Positions 8,372-18,477 of a stretch of DNA of 64,000 nucleotides are shown piece after piece. Under the pieces are notes generated by a model. That model was not told the origin of the DNA, ran no database searches, and saw only the letters and a list, made by a program, of their open reading frames with translations. The number at the start of each line of letters is the position of its first letter. Position 1 is the first letter of the stretch. Position numbers and translations under genes: made by a program. Source of the stretch: Niveibacterium microcysteis (GTDB taxonomy: Bacteria; Pseudomonadota; Gammaproteobacteria; Burkholderiales; Rhodocyclaceae); assembly GCF_017161445.1 (NCBI RefSeq), contig NZ_CP071060.1, positions 2,728,001 through 2,792,000 on the forward strand, in the 5' to 3' direction.

Positions 8372-9271
8372 ATGACGGATACCCCGACCACCGCTGTCGG
8401 GCGCAGCGCACATCACTACGCATACCTTTCGATCGCCGCAGCGCTCGCCACGATCAGCCTCAAGGCTGGTGCCTGGTGGGTAACCGGCTCGGTCGGCCTG
8501 CTCTCGGACGCACTTGAATCGGTGGTGAACCTGGCCGGTGCGGGCTTCGCCCTGTGGATGCTGCTGATTGCGAACAGCCCACCGGACGACAAACACCCCT
8601 GGGGTCACAGCAAGGCAGAGTATTTTTCGAGCGGCTTCGAAGGCACGCTGATCTTCGTCGCGGCCATTGCGATTGCCGTTACGGCCACGCCGCGCCTGTT
8701 CCATCCCGAGCCGCTGGGCAGCCTGGATATCGGTCTCGCGCTATCGGTACTCAGCACCCTGATCAACTTTGCCACGGCGCAGACCCTATTTCGCGCTGGC
8801 CGGCGGCTTCACTCAATCGCGCTTGAGGCCGACGCAAAACACCTGATGACCGATGTGTGGACGACGGTAGGTGTGCTGGTCGGCGTCGTTCTCGTACCGC
8901 TTACCGGTTGGCTGTGGCTTGACCCGGTCATCGCCTTGTTGGTGGCAGCGCACATCCTCAAGGAAGGCGCCCACCTGATGCGCGGCGCCATCGGCGGCCT
9001 GATGGACGAGGCAATGGATTCGCAGGAACAAGCCAGCGCTGTCGCTGTGCTCGACGGCTTCGTCAAGCTGGGCGTGCGCTGGCAGAACCTTCGTACGCGT
9101 CGCGCCGGGAAGGATCGCTTCCTGCACCTGGATCTGCTGGTCCCTCCGGACTGGACCGTCGAGCGCGCGCACCAGCTTGCCGACGACGTCGAAGCAGCGA
9201 TCGGCGCCGCAATTCCTGGCGCCCAGGTGACCACGCACGTAGAGCCAATGCGGGCGCCCTTCGTACACTGA
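8372..9271 (+). CDS. cation diffusion facilitator (CDF) family transporter
   Basis: A 299-residue inner-membrane divalent-cation/proton antiporter of the CDF family. About six TM segments are visible up to residue 200. Metal-site motifs are SDALESVVN in TM2 and DVWTTVGVLVG (a D-x3-type site) in TM5. A cytoplasmic ferredoxin-like C-domain includes LRTRRAGKDRFLHLDLLVP and ends in HVEP. It starts 5 bp after the PilZ gene, so it may be co-transcribed. Lacking a His-rich loop, it resembles Fe/Zn-type FieF exporters. The metal is not assignable from sequence alone. Confidence 0.85.
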   Translation: MTDTPTTAVGRSAHHYAYLSIAAALATISLKAGAWWVTGSVGLLSDALESVVNLAGAGFALWMLLIANSPPDDKHPWGHSKAEYFSSGFEGTLIFVAAIAIAVTATPRLFHPEPLGSLDIGLALSVLSTLINFATAQTLFRAGRRLHSIALEADAKHLMTDVWTTVGVLVGVVLVPLTGWLWLDPVIALLVAAHILKEGAHLMRGAIGGLMDEAMDSQEQASAVAVLDGFVKLGVRWQNLRTRRAGKDRFLHLDLLVPPDWTVERAHQLADDVEAAIGAAIPGAQVTTHVEPMRAPFVH

Positions 9272-9311
9272 AGGGGCGCCCGCTAGGCGCTCCCAAAAAG
9301 CGATCAGTGAT

Positions 9312-10757
9312 TCAGCGGTTCGCCTTCTGAACCGGAATCGCAAACTCGACCGCTTGCCGACCATCCCGCGACTTGACCGACACCACCTTGCCCTGCATGA
9401 GGTAGGGGCGCAGGTTCTTGTCTTCACGCTGCAACGCGAAATGCAGCGTCGCCGGCTTACCCGCCAGTGCCTGCGCCGTCAGATAGCTCACCAGCGCATG
9501 CTCAAACGAGTGGTAGCCATTCTTCCACTGGTGGATGCGTAGGCTATTCGCTGGCGCCGCACCGGTCGGATCAACCCAGCCGTAGATCTCGCCGCCGTTC
9601 GGGGCAGTCATCTTGGTCAGCCAGAACCGCCAGCTCGATTCCAGGCGCGATGCCAGCTCTGGCCGCTCCAGCGCGAGGAAGCTCGCCATCTGGTCCAGTT
9701 CCGCATAGATCCACCAACTCTTGGACGTATCCACCTCTTGCCCGTGCCAAGCTGATCCCCAGGCACCACTCTCGGCATCCCAGGCCCGATCGAGGACCTT
9801 CGCGCCGCCATCGTGGCCAAAACGCTCAAGCTCGGCATCACCGAGTTCGCGGCCGGCCAGCATCAGCATCCAGTAGGCCTTGATCGTGTGGCCGAAATCG
9901 TTGTGCCGAGCGCCGTCGCGCCGGCTTTCCGCACCGCGTTCCAGCGTGCCATAGAAGATGCCACGCGCCGGATCATGGAACTTGTCGATCAGCGCCCTCG
10001 CCACACGCCGGATGCCTTCGTGCCATGCCGCTCGCGCCTCGGCCGGCAAGTAGGGCACTACAAGCAGCATGTAGGCGTTGAGTTGATCGAGTTGCGCCAC
10101 CAGCTCTTGCTTGGCGGCTTCATCCGCCGGCCCTTCCTTGGGAACCCAACGCAACATGCTCCAGTCCGCATCCCAGTAACGGCTGAAGACGTAGCGCTGA
10201 TGGGCGATCAAGGCCTGCTCCAATGCCGGATCACGCGTCAGGTAGTAGAGCATCGCAATGCCGACCACGGCGTAGGACTGATCCTGCGCGGTACGCGCGG
10301 CAGGTTCCGGGCCGCCCCGACCCGCCTCGAACCATGTCGGCGAGCCGGACTGCGGATCCAGCAGTGCGACGGTACGCCGCGCGCCGGCGCGCGCCAGCTC
10401 AAGCCAGCGGACATCGCCCGTCAGATGGTAGGCAACGCCGTAGGCATAGGTCTGGCGTGCCTGCATGCGAACGTAGCTGCGCCCGAGTTCGGGGCGTATC
10501 CATGCGGGGGGCGATTTCAGCTCTTCGCACGGCGCCTCCGGATCGAACGCGCTGCCGTCGTTGCAGCGGAAGGTTGGGAAGTTGCCGATCGGCTTGCCCA
10601 TCGCCGCCGCGCCGGACCAGAACGGCAGCAGATCCTGCTTCACATGTGTCAGCCAGCGCTCGCCCGTGGGCAGCCCTGCAAGTGCCCCACCACTTGCCAG
10701 CAAGCCGGCAAGCACGCAGCACATCGCCAGCAACATCCGTACAACTCGACTAGACAT
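9312..10757 (-). CDS. secreted AGE-like (alpha/alpha)6-barrel protein
   Basis: A 481-residue protein with a clear Sec signal peptide (about residues 1-27, hydrophobic core then GGALAG). The body is a run of helical repeats rich in Trp and Tyr: [42 protein letters not shown] and [19 protein letters not shown]. It resembles the N-acylglucosamine 2-epimerase / cellobiose epimerase fold. The His residues in HNDFGHTIK and YHSFEHAL are candidate catalytic groups. The ATG at 10757 is set by an AGGAGAT box upstream; a longer frame to 10811 has no such site. The substrate is unknown. Export to the periplasm suggests handling of an oligosaccharide. Confidence 0.7.
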   Translation of the reverse strand: MSSRVVRMLLAMCCVLAGLLASGGALAGLPTGERWLTHVKQDLLPFWSGAAAMGKPIGNFPTFRCNDGSAFDPEAPCEELKSPPAWIRPELGRSYVRMQARQTYAYGVAYHLTGDVRWLELARAGARRTVALLDPQSGSPTWFEAGRGGPEPAARTAQDQSYAVVGIAMLYYLTRDPALEQALIAHQRYVFSRYWDADWSMLRWVPKEGPADEAAKQELVAQLDQLNAYMLLVVPYLPAEARAAWHEGIRRVARALIDKFHDPARGIFYGTLERGAESRRDGARHNDFGHTIKAYWMLMLAGRELGDAELERFGHDGGAKVLDRAWDAESGAWGSAWHGQEVDTSKSWWIYAELDQMASFLALERPELASRLESSWRFWLTKMTAPNGGEIYGWVDPTGAAPANSLRIHQWKNGYHSFEHALVSYLTAQALAGKPATLHFALQREDKNLRPYLMQGKVVSVKSRDGRQAVEFAIPVQKANR

Positions 10758-10930
10758 GTCATCTCCTTTTCTTGACGAGCGGTGCCCGAATTCATCGCCA
10801 TGACGCTGCAAAGCCTAACGGCTTCCCATGCGGATTGTCAGATCAGGATCAGAGTCCGGCGACTTCGCCGCCACAGCGACCGCAATTTCGCTACCGGACA
10901 TTGCTAGCCTCTCGCGCTAAAATTCACGCC

Positions 10931-11944
10931 ATGTACTCACTTGCCCGCCCCTTCTTCTTCCTGCTCGACCCCGAAACCGCACACGATCTGACGATCTGGA
11001 GCCTGCATCACTTCGGCGGTTTCGTTCCGTCAGTGTGCAATGCGCGCGGCAAACCGGTCGAAGTGATGGGTCTCAGCTTCCCGAACCGGATCGGCTTGGC
11101 TGCCGGTCTCGACAAGAACGGCGAGGCCATCGATGCCTTCGCCAACTTCGGGTTCGGCCACGTCGAAATCGGCACCGTCACCCCGCGCCCGCAACCCGGC
11201 AATCCCAAGCCGCGTCTGTTCCGCCTGCCGCGCGCTGAAGCCATCATCAACCGCATGGGTTTCAACAATGCCGGCGTCGACAACCTGGTGGCGAACGTTC
11301 GCGCCGCCAAGTTCAAGGGCATCATCGGCATCAATATCGGCAAGAACTTCGACACCCCGATCGAAAAGGCCGCGGACGACTACCTCGCCTGCCTCGACAA
11401 GGTGTATCCGCACGCCAGTTACGTCACCGTCAACATTTCGTCGCCCAACACAAAGAACCTGCGCCAGCTGCAGGGCGCTTCGGAACTCGATGCCCTGCTC
11501 GCCGCGCTGAAAGCCCGCCAGGCGCGACTGGCGGATGAGCACGGCCGCTATGTGCCGCTCGCGCTGAAAATTGCGCCCGATGTTGAGAGCGAGCAGTTGG
11601 GCGAAATGGCCGACGCGCTGCGCCGCCATCGCATCGACGCAGTCATTGCCACCAACACCACGCTGGCGCGCGATGCGGTGGCCGGCCTGCCGCACGCGCA
11701 GGAAACGGGTGGCTTGTCCGGCGCTCCGCTTCGGCAGCGCTCGACTGAAGTCGTTGCACAACTGGCCCGGCAGCTCGCTGGCGAACTGCCGATCATTGCC
11801 GTGGGTGGCGTGTTCTCTGGAGCCGACGCGCTCGAAAAGCTCCAGGCCGGTGCCGAGCTCGTACAGATCTACACCGGGCTTATCTACAAGGGCCCAGGCA
11901 TGGTTGCCGAGGCCATCCGCGCAACGGGCGAATTCACCCGCTGA
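10931..11944 (+). CDS. pyrD: dihydroorotate dehydrogenase (quinone), class 2
   Basis: A 337-residue membrane-associated flavoprotein that oxidises dihydroorotate to orotate with quinone, the fourth step of pyrimidine synthesis. The N-terminal helix [20 protein letters not shown] is the membrane-anchoring extension of class 2 enzymes. [17 protein letters not shown] binds FMN and substrate. [11 protein letters not shown] contains the class-2 catalytic serine, and GGLSGAPL with [12 protein letters not shown] forms the phosphate site. The in-frame upstream extension to 10772 lacks homology, so the ATG at 10931 is used. It stands alone with its own promoter region. Confidence 0.97.
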   Translation: MYSLARPFFFLLDPETAHDLTIWSLHHFGGFVPSVCNARGKPVEVMGLSFPNRIGLAAGLDKNGEAIDAFANFGFGHVEIGTVTPRPQPGNPKPRLFRLPRAEAIINRMGFNNAGVDNLVANVRAAKFKGIIGINIGKNFDTPIEKAADDYLACLDKVYPHASYVTVNISSPNTKNLRQLQGASELDALLAALKARQARLADEHGRYVPLALKIAPDVESEQLGEMADALRRHRIDAVIATNTTLARDAVAGLPHAQETGGLSGAPLRQRSTEVVAQLARQLAGELPIIAVGGVFSGADALEKLQAGAELVQIYTGLIYKGPGMVAEAIRATGEFTR

Positions 11945-12068
11945 CATCGGTGTTGTTGCTGCGGATCGGTTGACGCGTGACAAGCATGCGTCAGTTTCGG
12001 TCCGCGGCTTGAGGATCGCATCGCGTTGCAGCGATAATCCCGCGGTTACACCCACCCCCTTCTAGCCC

Positions 12069-12653
12069 ATGGCGCACTACATCTTCCTGCTACTTGGCGC
12101 GGTTCTGGTCAACAACGTCGTGTTTGTCCGGATCCTCGGCCTGTGCCCGTTCATGGGGGTTTCGAAGAAGCTCGACACTGCGCTGGGCATGGGCATGGCG
12201 ACCACATTCGTGCTCACGCTGGGCTGTGGATCAAGCTACCTGATCGACCACTTGCTGCTGACGCCGTTCGATCTGGGCTATCTGCGCACGCTAGCCTTCA
12301 TCGTCGTGATCGCGGCAATCGTGCAACTGACCGAACTGGTGATCCAGAAAACCAGCCCGGTGCTGCATCAGGTCTTGGGCATCTATTTGCCCCTGATCAC
12401 CACCAACTGTGCGGTGCTCGGCATTCCGTTGCTTTCTGTGGCACTGAAGCACAATTTTATGGAAGCCCTGCTGTTCGGGTTTGGTAGCGCCGCAGGCTTC
12501 TCGCTCGCCCTGATTCTGTTCGCGGCGATACGCGAGCGGATCGACGGCGCTGATGTACCGCTGCATTTCCGCGGCACGCCGATCGCGCTGATCACCGCCG
12601 GGTTGATGAGCCTTGCCTTCATGGGCTTCGCCAGCCTCGACCGCTTCAAGTGA
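12069..12653 (+). CDS. rnfA: electron transport complex subunit RsxA/RnfA
   Basis: A 194-residue integral membrane protein with six TM helices. It is the first subunit of the Rnf complex, which couples ferredoxin:NAD electron transfer to ion movement or, as Rsx, reduces SoxR. The opening [20 protein letters not shown] and the loops [11 protein letters not shown] and [20 protein letters not shown] are hallmark RnfA. The second cysteine-containing motif near the membrane centre would bind the [2Fe-2S] cluster shared with RnfE. It opens the six-gene rnfABCDGE operon. Confidence 0.96.
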   Translation: MAHYIFLLLGAVLVNNVVFVRILGLCPFMGVSKKLDTALGMGMATTFVLTLGCGSSYLIDHLLLTPFDLGYLRTLAFIVVIAAIVQLTELVIQKTSPVLHQVLGIYLPLITTNCAVLGIPLLSVALKHNFMEALLFGFGSAAGFSLALILFAAIRERIDGADVPLHFRGTPIALITAGLMSLAFMGFASLDRFK

Positions 12654-12666
12654 AACCGACACCACG

Positions 12667-13218
12667 ATGCTGAGCGCACTTCTCGTGATGGCCGGCCTGG
12701 CCATCGTCATTGGCGCGGCGCTGGGTTTTGCCGCGGTCAAATTCCGGGTCGAGGGTGACCCGCTGGTCGACAAGATCGACGCCATCCTGCCGCAAACGCA
12801 ATGCGGCCAGTGCGGATTCCCCGGTTGCAAGCCTTACGCTACCGCGATCGCCGGCGGCGAAGCCGATATCAACCAATGCCCGCCCGGCGGCGAGGAAGGT
12901 ATCCGCAAACTCGCTGACCTGCTGGGCCGCGAGTTCAAGCCGCTCAACGCAGAGAACGGTGTCGAGAAACCCAAGTCCGTCGCTGTGATCGATGAGAACA
13001 CCTGCATCGGCTGCACGCTCTGCATCCAGGCCTGCCCGGTCGACGCCATCGCCGGCGCCGCGAAGCAGATGCACACGGTGATCGACCCACTCTGCACCGG
13101 TTGCGAACTCTGTCTGGCGCCCTGCCCAGTCGATTGCATCACGATGGAACCGGTTGGTGAAACCGTCGATACCTGGAAGTGGCACTACCCCGTGATTCCG
13201 ATCAGGACAGCCGCCTGA
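12667..13218 (+). CDS. rnfB: electron transport complex subunit RnfB
   Basis: A 183-residue iron-sulfur protein. An N-terminal TM anchor (about residues 2-25) precedes the RnfB four-cysteine motif CGQCGFPGC with a downstream cysteine (INQCPPGG). Two 4Fe-4S ferredoxin motifs follow: [14 protein letters not shown] and [14 protein letters not shown]. It passes electrons from ferredoxin into the membrane complex. The ATG at 12667 lies 13 bp after rnfA. The stop overlaps the rnfC start (TGATG), indicating coupling. Confidence 0.96.
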   Translation: MLSALLVMAGLAIVIGAALGFAAVKFRVEGDPLVDKIDAILPQTQCGQCGFPGCKPYATAIAGGEADINQCPPGGEEGIRKLADLLGREFKPLNAENGVEKPKSVAVIDENTCIGCTLCIQACPVDAIAGAAKQMHTVIDPLCTGCELCLAPCPVDCITMEPVGETVDTWKWHYPVIPIRTAA

Positions 13219-14918
13219 TGCTGCGCAAACTCTTTAAGTTCAACGGCGGCGTCAAGCCGGCCACAAACAAGGCCGACTCGACGCGCGAGCCCATCAAGGC
13301 TGTGCCGCTTCCGGCGCAACTGATCGTTCCTCTGCATCAGCACGTAGGCGGCACACCGCATCCGCTGGTCGCACCGGGCGACGTCGTATTGAAAGGCCAG
13401 CGCATCGGTGCTGCAGACGGTAACGTTTCCAGCGCGGTGCACGCCCCCACATCCGGGCGCGTCGTGGCTGTCGAACCGCGCGTCATGGCGCACACCTCCG
13501 GGCTCACCACGCTGAGCGTGGTCATCGAGCCGGATGGAGAGGATCGCTGGATTGATTGCGAACCGATATCGCTGCGCGCAATGGGCGCCGACGAGGTCCG
13601 CGACGAATTGCGCGACGCGGGTGTCGTCGGCCTGGGTGGCGCGGTATTCCCCAGCCATCTGAAGCTGAAACCCGCCAAGGGCGGTACCGACACGCTGGTT
13701 ATCAATGGCGCCGAGTGCGAGCCCTTCATCACCTGCGACGATCTGCTGATGCGCGAACGCGCCGACCAGATCGTCCGTGGTGCCGAGATCATGCAGCAAC
13801 TGCTGCAGGCCCGTCGCGTATTGATCGGCATCGAGGACAACAAGCCGGAAGCCGTTGCCGCCATGCAGCAGGCCGTCAGTGCGCGCGGCGCAGGCACGAT
13901 GGAAGTCGTTGCCATTCCGACCCGCTACCCGGCTGGCGGCGCCAAGCAACTGATCCGCGTGCTCACCGGTATCGAAGTACCCCACGGCCGCCGCTCGACC
14001 GACTACGGCGTGCAGTGTTTCAACACCGGCACCGCGTATGCGATTGCGGATGTCGTCGATCGCGGTCGTCCGCTGGTTTCGCGCATTGTGACCGTCGCTG
14101 GCAACGTCGAACGCCCCGGCAACTACGAAGTGCTGTTCGGCACGCCGATGGACCATGTCGCCGCACTGGCCGGCGTCAAGCCCGGTACCGACCGTTTCAT
14201 CATGGGCGGCCCGATGATGGGCTTCCGCATGCCGGCTTACGATGTGCCAGTCGTCAAGGCGACCAACTGCATCCTGGTCGGCAGCCCCGAGTTGTTCCCG
14301 GCCCCGGCGCCCGAAATGGCCTGCATCCGATGCGGCGAGTGCGCGCGCGCCTGCCCGGCTGATCTGCAGCCGTTCGAGCTGTACTGGCATTCGCGCGCGA
14401 AGAACTTCGGCAAGGCGCAGGAATACCACTTGTTCGACTGCATCGAGTGCGGCTGCTGCGCCTACGTCTGCCCGTCGCACATCCCGCTGGTCGATTATTA
14501 CCGGTTCTCCAAGAGTGAGATCTGGGCGCGCGAACGGCAGAAGGATGCGGCCGATGTGGCGCGCGACCGCTTCGAGTTCCGCAACGAACGAATCGAGCGC
14601 GAAAAACGCGAGAAGGCCGAAAAGCTCGCAGCCAAAACGGCGGCCGGTCGCGCCGCTGTGAGCACTCCAGCGACCGACACGGCAGCGGCTGCCACGCCGG
14701 TCACCGGTTCGGACAGCGCCGAAGACTCCAAGAAAGCGCTGATCGCCGCCGCGATGGCGCGCGCCAAAGCACAGCGCGAGGCCATCGCTCCGCAAAACAC
14801 CGAAGCGCTGACCCCCGATCAACAGGCGCAGGTCACCGAAGCGGATGCGCGCCGCGCCGCCCTTGCGCCTGCGGACGGCGACGCTGCAGCGCAGCCCACC
14901 GAACAAAGCGCCCGCTGA
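13218..14918 (+). CDS. rnfC: electron transport complex subunit RnfC
   Basis: A 566-residue peripheral subunit carrying the NADH/FMN site and two 4Fe-4S clusters. GLGGAVFPSHLKL and the ECEPFITCDD segment belong to the flavin/NADH domain. The clusters are CIRCGECARACP and CIECGCCAYVCP at about residues 370-430. The C-terminal 120 residues are an Ala/Lys/Glu-rich tail (ERIEREKREKAEKLAAK), a common low-conservation extension. The start overlaps the rnfB stop. Confidence 0.96.
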   Translation: MLRKLFKFNGGVKPATNKADSTREPIKAVPLPAQLIVPLHQHVGGTPHPLVAPGDVVLKGQRIGAADGNVSSAVHAPTSGRVVAVEPRVMAHTSGLTTLSVVIEPDGEDRWIDCEPISLRAMGADEVRDELRDAGVVGLGGAVFPSHLKLKPAKGGTDTLVINGAECEPFITCDDLLMRERADQIVRGAEIMQQLLQARRVLIGIEDNKPEAVAAMQQAVSARGAGTMEVVAIPTRYPAGGAKQLIRVLTGIEVPHGRRSTDYGVQCFNTGTAYAIADVVDRGRPLVSRIVTVAGNVERPGNYEVLFGTPMDHVAALAGVKPGTDRFIMGGPMMGFRMPAYDVPVVKATNCILVGSPELFPAPAPEMACIRCGECARACPADLQPFELYWHSRAKNFGKAQEYHLFDCIECGCCAYVCPSHIPLVDYYRFSKSEIWARERQKDAADVARDRFEFRNERIEREKREKAEKLAAKTAAGRAAVSTPATDTAAAATPVTGSDSAEDSKKALIAAAMARAKAQREAIAPQNTEALTPDQQAQVTEADARRAALAPADGDAAAQPTEQSAR

Positions 14919-14933
14919 AGGCTGACGACCACG

Positions 14934-15938
14934 ATGTCTCTCAATTCACCCTACCTGCGCAAGCCCACCAGCGTTACCCGCGTGATGGCCGAAGTGCTGC
15001 TTGCGCTGATCCCAGCGGTCGCGGTCTATGCCTGGTTTTTCGGCGTGGGGATCCTGGTTCAGATCGCGCTCGCCACCGTGGCGGCAATTGCGTTTGAGGC
15101 GGGTTTCCTCAAGCTGCGCGGGCGCCCGATCGGTCGCTCCCTGGCAGACCTTTCGGCCGTCGTCACCGCGTGGTTGATCGCGTTGGCCTTCCCTTCCATC
15201 GGCCCCTGGTGGCTGGTCGTCGCCGGCACGGCATTCGCCATTGTGGTTGCCAAACACCTCTACGGCGGCCTGGGGCAGAACCCGTTCAACCCGGCGATGG
15301 TTGCGTATGCGGTGATGATCGTTGCCTTCCCCGCGCTGATGTCACAGTGGCCCGGCGCCGGCCGCTTGGACGCATCCGCGCAGCTGGACCTGATCTTTGG
15401 CGGCGCGCGGGCTGTCGACGCCATCACCGCCGCCACCCCGCTCGATGCACTGCGCACAGGCCTGCGCGCCGAAGGCAGCAGCGTGAATGCACTGCTGCAA
15501 GGCGAGGGATTTGGCCTTTTCGCTGGCCACGGTTGGGAGTGGATCGCCTTCGCCTTCCTGATCGGCGGGCTCTACCTGCTCGCACGTCGGATCATCACCT
15601 GGCACATCCCGGTCGCGTACCTCGGCAGCCTCGCGGCGCTGGCGACCATCGCGTCGATTGCTGCGCCACAGAGCTATCCCGGCCCTGTCTTCTCGCTGTT
15701 CTCGGGTGCCGCGATGCTTGGCGCCTTCTTTATCCTGACCGATCCGGTTTCAGGCGCCACCACGCCGCGTGGCAAGCTGATTTACGCCGCGGGTGCAGCT
15801 CTGATCACATGGATCATCCGGCACTTTGGAGCGTTCCCCGACGGTGTTGCGTTCGCGACCTTACTGATGAACCTGTGTGTGCCGCTGATCGACATGAAGA
15901 CCCAGCCACCCGTGTTCGGCCACAAAACCAAGAACTGA
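14934..15938 (+). CDS. rnfD: electron transport complex subunit RnfD
   Basis: A 334-residue polytopic membrane subunit of the NqrB/RnfD family with about nine TM helices. The DPVSGATTPRGK segment carries the threonine that accepts covalent FMN by phosphodiester linkage (SGAT motif). GQNPFNPAMVAYAV is a family signature in the membrane core. It follows rnfC by 15 bp and precedes rnfG by 9 bp in the same operon. Confidence 0.96.
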   Translation: MSLNSPYLRKPTSVTRVMAEVLLALIPAVAVYAWFFGVGILVQIALATVAAIAFEAGFLKLRGRPIGRSLADLSAVVTAWLIALAFPSIGPWWLVVAGTAFAIVVAKHLYGGLGQNPFNPAMVAYAVMIVAFPALMSQWPGAGRLDASAQLDLIFGGARAVDAITAATPLDALRTGLRAEGSSVNALLQGEGFGLFAGHGWEWIAFAFLIGGLYLLARRIITWHIPVAYLGSLAALATIASIAAPQSYPGPVFSLFSGAAMLGAFFILTDPVSGATTPRGKLIYAAGAALITWIIRHFGAFPDGVAFATLLMNLCVPLIDMKTQPPVFGHKTKN

Positions 15939-15947
15939 TCCGACGCC

Positions 15948-16583
15948 ATGAACGAACCGACGGCCGGCGGCCTATCCCTTCGCACCGCTCTGGCGATGCT
16001 GGTGTTTACCTTGGTCTTCACCGCCTTCATGGCAGGCGGCTACCTGCTTACGCGCGACCCGATCGCGCGCAGCGCGAAAGCTGAAAAGCTGTTACTGATC
16101 GACCAGATCCTGCCACGCAGCGGGTATGACAATGCGCTGCTCGACGACGTGATCAGCCTGCCGCCTACGCCGGAGCTCGGCCTCGATCAAGGCGGCCAGG
16201 TATGGCGTGCACGACGCGCAGGCCAACCGGCCGCCCTGGTGATGGAAGCGGTGGCGCCAGATGGCTACGCTGGGCGCGTCGAACTGATCGTGGCGGTCGC
16301 CGCCGACGGCCAGGTGCTCGGCGCCCGCGTCACGCAGCACCGCGAAACACCAGGCTTGGGCGACTACATCGATCCGCGCAAGGACAAGAACAAGGCGCAT
16401 CCGTGGATCAGCCAGTTCGAGCGTCCTGCACGCGATTTGCCACCCGCGGCATGGACGGTGAAGAAGGACGGCGGCGCCTTCGATTACAACACCGGCGCAA
16501 CAATCAGCGCACGTGCGGTTACCCGCGCGGTCGGCCGCGTCGCAGCCTACGCGGCAGCGCACCGCGACGCACTGTTCCAGTGA
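15948..16583 (+). CDS. rnfG: electron transport complex subunit RnfG
   Basis: A 211-residue protein with one N-terminal TM helix (about residues 12-33) and a periplasmic FMN-binding domain. The motif TGATISARAV contains the threonine that binds FMN covalently, and HRETPGLGDYI is the other conserved patch. It relays electrons from RnfB/RnfE across the membrane to RnfD and RnfC. Family length is normal. Confidence 0.95.
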   Translation: MNEPTAGGLSLRTALAMLVFTLVFTAFMAGGYLLTRDPIARSAKAEKLLLIDQILPRSGYDNALLDDVISLPPTPELGLDQGGQVWRARRAGQPAALVMEAVAPDGYAGRVELIVAVAADGQVLGARVTQHRETPGLGDYIDPRKDKNKAHPWISQFERPARDLPPAAWTVKKDGGAFDYNTGATISARAVTRAVGRVAAYAAAHRDALFQ

Positions 16584-16593
16584 GGCAAACCCA

Positions 16594-17274
16594 ATGAACC
16601 TGCAGCATCTGCGCGAAATCGCCCACGCCGGTATCTGGAAGAGCAACACCGGCCTCGTTCAACTGCTCGGCCTGTGCCCGATCCTCGCCGTATCCACCAA
16701 TCTGATCAACGGCATCAGCCTCGGGCTGGCTACCGCGGTTGTGATGGCCATCTCCGGCGCCGTCGTCGCGGCGCTACGCAATCTGATCCCCTACGAGATC
16801 CGCATCCCGGTGTTCATCCTGATCATCGCGGCGCTGGTCACGGTGCTCGACCTTGCTTTCAACGCCTATCTGCACAGTCTCTATCTGGTGCTCGGCATCT
16901 TCGTACCGCTGATCGTCACCAACTGCATCGTTCTTGCGCGCGTAGAGGCGTTTGCTGCCAAGAACGGGCCGTTGTCCTCTGCGGTTGATGGCTTTGCGAT
17001 GGGCGCGGGCCTTGTTTGGTTGCTCGCACTGCTGGGAGGCATGCGTGAACTGATCGGCACGGGCCATCTGTTCAACGGCATCGACATGATCATCCCGTCG
17101 GCCCAACCTCTGCGCGTACTGCCCGAGGCTTATCCCGGATTCCTCGTTGCGATCCTGCCACCGGGCGCCTTCATCTCGCTCGCCTGTCTGATCGCAGGCA
17201 AGAGCTGGCTGGACGCGCGCGCGGCCAAGCGCGCTGCCCAAGCCCGCCCAGCTGCAGAGCCCGCCTCCGCCTGA
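16594..17274 (+). CDS. rnfE: electron transport complex subunit RnfE
   Basis: A 226-residue integral membrane protein paralogous to RnfA, with six TM helices. The signatures are NTGLVQLLGLCPILAVS near the N-terminus and TNCIVLARVEAFAAKN in the middle, with cysteines for the intramembrane [2Fe-2S] cluster. The ATG at 16594, 10 bp after the rnfG stop, is the true start. A longer frame overlapping rnfG lacks homology. The C-terminal tail is Ala/Arg-rich. Confidence 0.95.
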   Translation: MNLQHLREIAHAGIWKSNTGLVQLLGLCPILAVSTNLINGISLGLATAVVMAISGAVVAALRNLIPYEIRIPVFILIIAALVTVLDLAFNAYLHSLYLVLGIFVPLIVTNCIVLARVEAFAAKNGPLSSAVDGFAMGAGLVWLLALLGGMRELIGTGHLFNGIDMIIPSAQPLRVLPEAYPGFLVAILPPGAFISLACLIAGKSWLDARAAKRAAQARPAAEPASA

Positions 17275-17277
17275 GCA

Positions 17278-17922
17278 ATGCCCAAGTTGATGCCGCGCGC
17301 CGCGGTCGCCGAGGCGTTTCAGCGCTGGCAAACGGCCAACCCGACGCCGACAACCGAACTCGAATACGGCAACGGCTTCCAGTTACTTGTGGCCGTCGTC
17401 CTCTCGGCGCAATCCACCGACAAGGGCGTCAACCTCGCCACGCGCCGCCTGTTCCCGGTTGCGCCCGATGCGGCCGCCATGGCAACGCTTGGCGAAGCGG
17501 GCATCGCGGAGCACATCAAGACGATCGGCCTCTACCGCAACAAGGCGAAGAACGTCGCGATGCTCTCGCGCATCCTGCTCGAGCGACATGCCGGCGAAGT
17601 GCCGGCTGACCGGGGTGCGCTTGAGGCGCTACCCGGCGTCGGCCGGAAAACCGCCAACGTGGTGCTCAACACCCTGTTCCGCCAGCCAACCATGGCGGTG
17701 GATACGCACATTTTCCGTGTCGCAAACCGGATGGGCCTGGCCCCCGGCAAAGATGTGCTGGAGGTCGAGAAAGCCCTGCTCCGGCGGGTACCCAAGGACT
17801 TTCTACTGGATGCGCATCACTGGCTGATTCTCCATGGCCGCTATGTGTGCACCGCGCGCAAACCCTTGTGCGGCCAGTGCATCGTTCGTGATCTATGTGA
17901 GTATCGGGACAAGACCGACTGA
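17278..17922 (+). CDS. nth: endonuclease III
   Basis: A 214-residue DNA glycosylase/AP lyase that removes oxidised pyrimidines. The helix-hairpin-helix LPGVGRKTANVVL carries the catalytic lysine, and VDTHIFRV carries the catalytic aspartate. The C-terminal 4Fe-4S loop has the Cys-x6-Cys-x2-Cys-x5-Cys pattern (CTARKPLCGQC, then IVRDLC). It begins 3 bp after rnfE, so it is almost certainly the last gene of the rnf operon; rnf-nth linkage is common in proteobacteria. Confidence 0.97.
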   Translation: MPKLMPRAAVAEAFQRWQTANPTPTTELEYGNGFQLLVAVVLSAQSTDKGVNLATRRLFPVAPDAAAMATLGEAGIAEHIKTIGLYRNKAKNVAMLSRILLERHAGEVPADRGALEALPGVGRKTANVVLNTLFRQPTMAVDTHIFRVANRMGLAPGKDVLEVEKALLRRVPKDFLLDAHHWLILHGRYVCTARKPLCGQCIVRDLCEYRDKTD

Positions 17923-17967
17923 ATCAGTCCTTACCGCGTCGCCCCCACTTTTCAGAGAGCCAACACC

Positions 17968-18399
17968 GTGTTCAATCCATCACGAGACCAAGCGCGCCGT
18001 TTCTTCATCGACGCCTGGCAGAAGCATCGCCAGCGCACCGGGCTCGCGCCACTGGAACAGGTCGCCGCCGAACTGATCGAACAGCACCCGGAATACCACG
18101 CGCTGCTTGACGACCCAGAGAGCGCGGAAAAGGACTTCTCGCCCGAAGACGGGCAGATCAACCCGTTTCTGCACCTGTCGCTTCACCTGGCGATTCACGA
18201 GCAACTGTCGATCGATCAACCGCCAGGGCTGCGTGCCGCCTACGACGCCTGCCTCGCGGTGCGGGGCGACCGCCATGCAGCGTTGCACGACGTGCTCGAA
18301 TGCCTCGGCGAAACGATCTGGCAAGCGCAGCGCAGTGGCACAGCGCCCGACGCCGTTGCTTACGTCGAGGCCGTCTGGCGACGCTCCCGTCTGGCCTAG
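17968..18399 (+). CDS. DUF1841 family protein
   Basis: A 143-residue protein beginning at a GTG (MFNPSRDQARRFF). The opening FNPSRDQ and the internal NPFLHLSLHLAIHEQLSIDQP are recognisable for DUF1841. The function of the family is unknown. It is soluble, with no signal or TM segment. The many His residues in the LHLSLHLAIHEQ helix could bind metal, but that is inference. It lies 45 bp after nth and ends in a bidirectional terminator. Confidence 0.85.
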   Translation: MFNPSRDQARRFFIDAWQKHRQRTGLAPLEQVAAELIEQHPEYHALLDDPESAEKDFSPEDGQINPFLHLSLHLAIHEQLSIDQPPGLRAAYDACLAVRGDRHAALHDVLECLGETIWQAQRSGTAPDAVAYVEAVWRRSRLA

Positions 18400-18426
18400 C
18401 CTTCAAGGCGGACTCACTGAAAGAAA

Positions 18427-18458
18427 AGCCCGGCGGCGGCAGCCCGCCGGGCTTCTTG
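18427..18458. terminator. bidirectional terminator, DUF1841 / cytochrome c
   Basis: A perfect 11-bp stem (aagcccggcgg / ccgccgggctt) with a 7-nt loop. It is flanked by A-rich sequence on the left and a short T-containing tail on the right. It sits between two convergent genes and would serve both. Confidence 0.85.
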
Positions 18459-18477
18459 TCGTGGAGCGGAGCCCCGG

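Noticed and set aside
9273..9296. GC-rich inverted repeat between the CDF and AGE-like genes as a terminator
   Set aside because: Stem contains a G-T pair and no T-run follows on the relevant strand; too weak to list.
13185..14906. Long minus-strand open frame (573 codons)
   Set aside because: Antisense to rnfC, whose motifs are unambiguous; the frame is a by-product of GC-rich codon bias.
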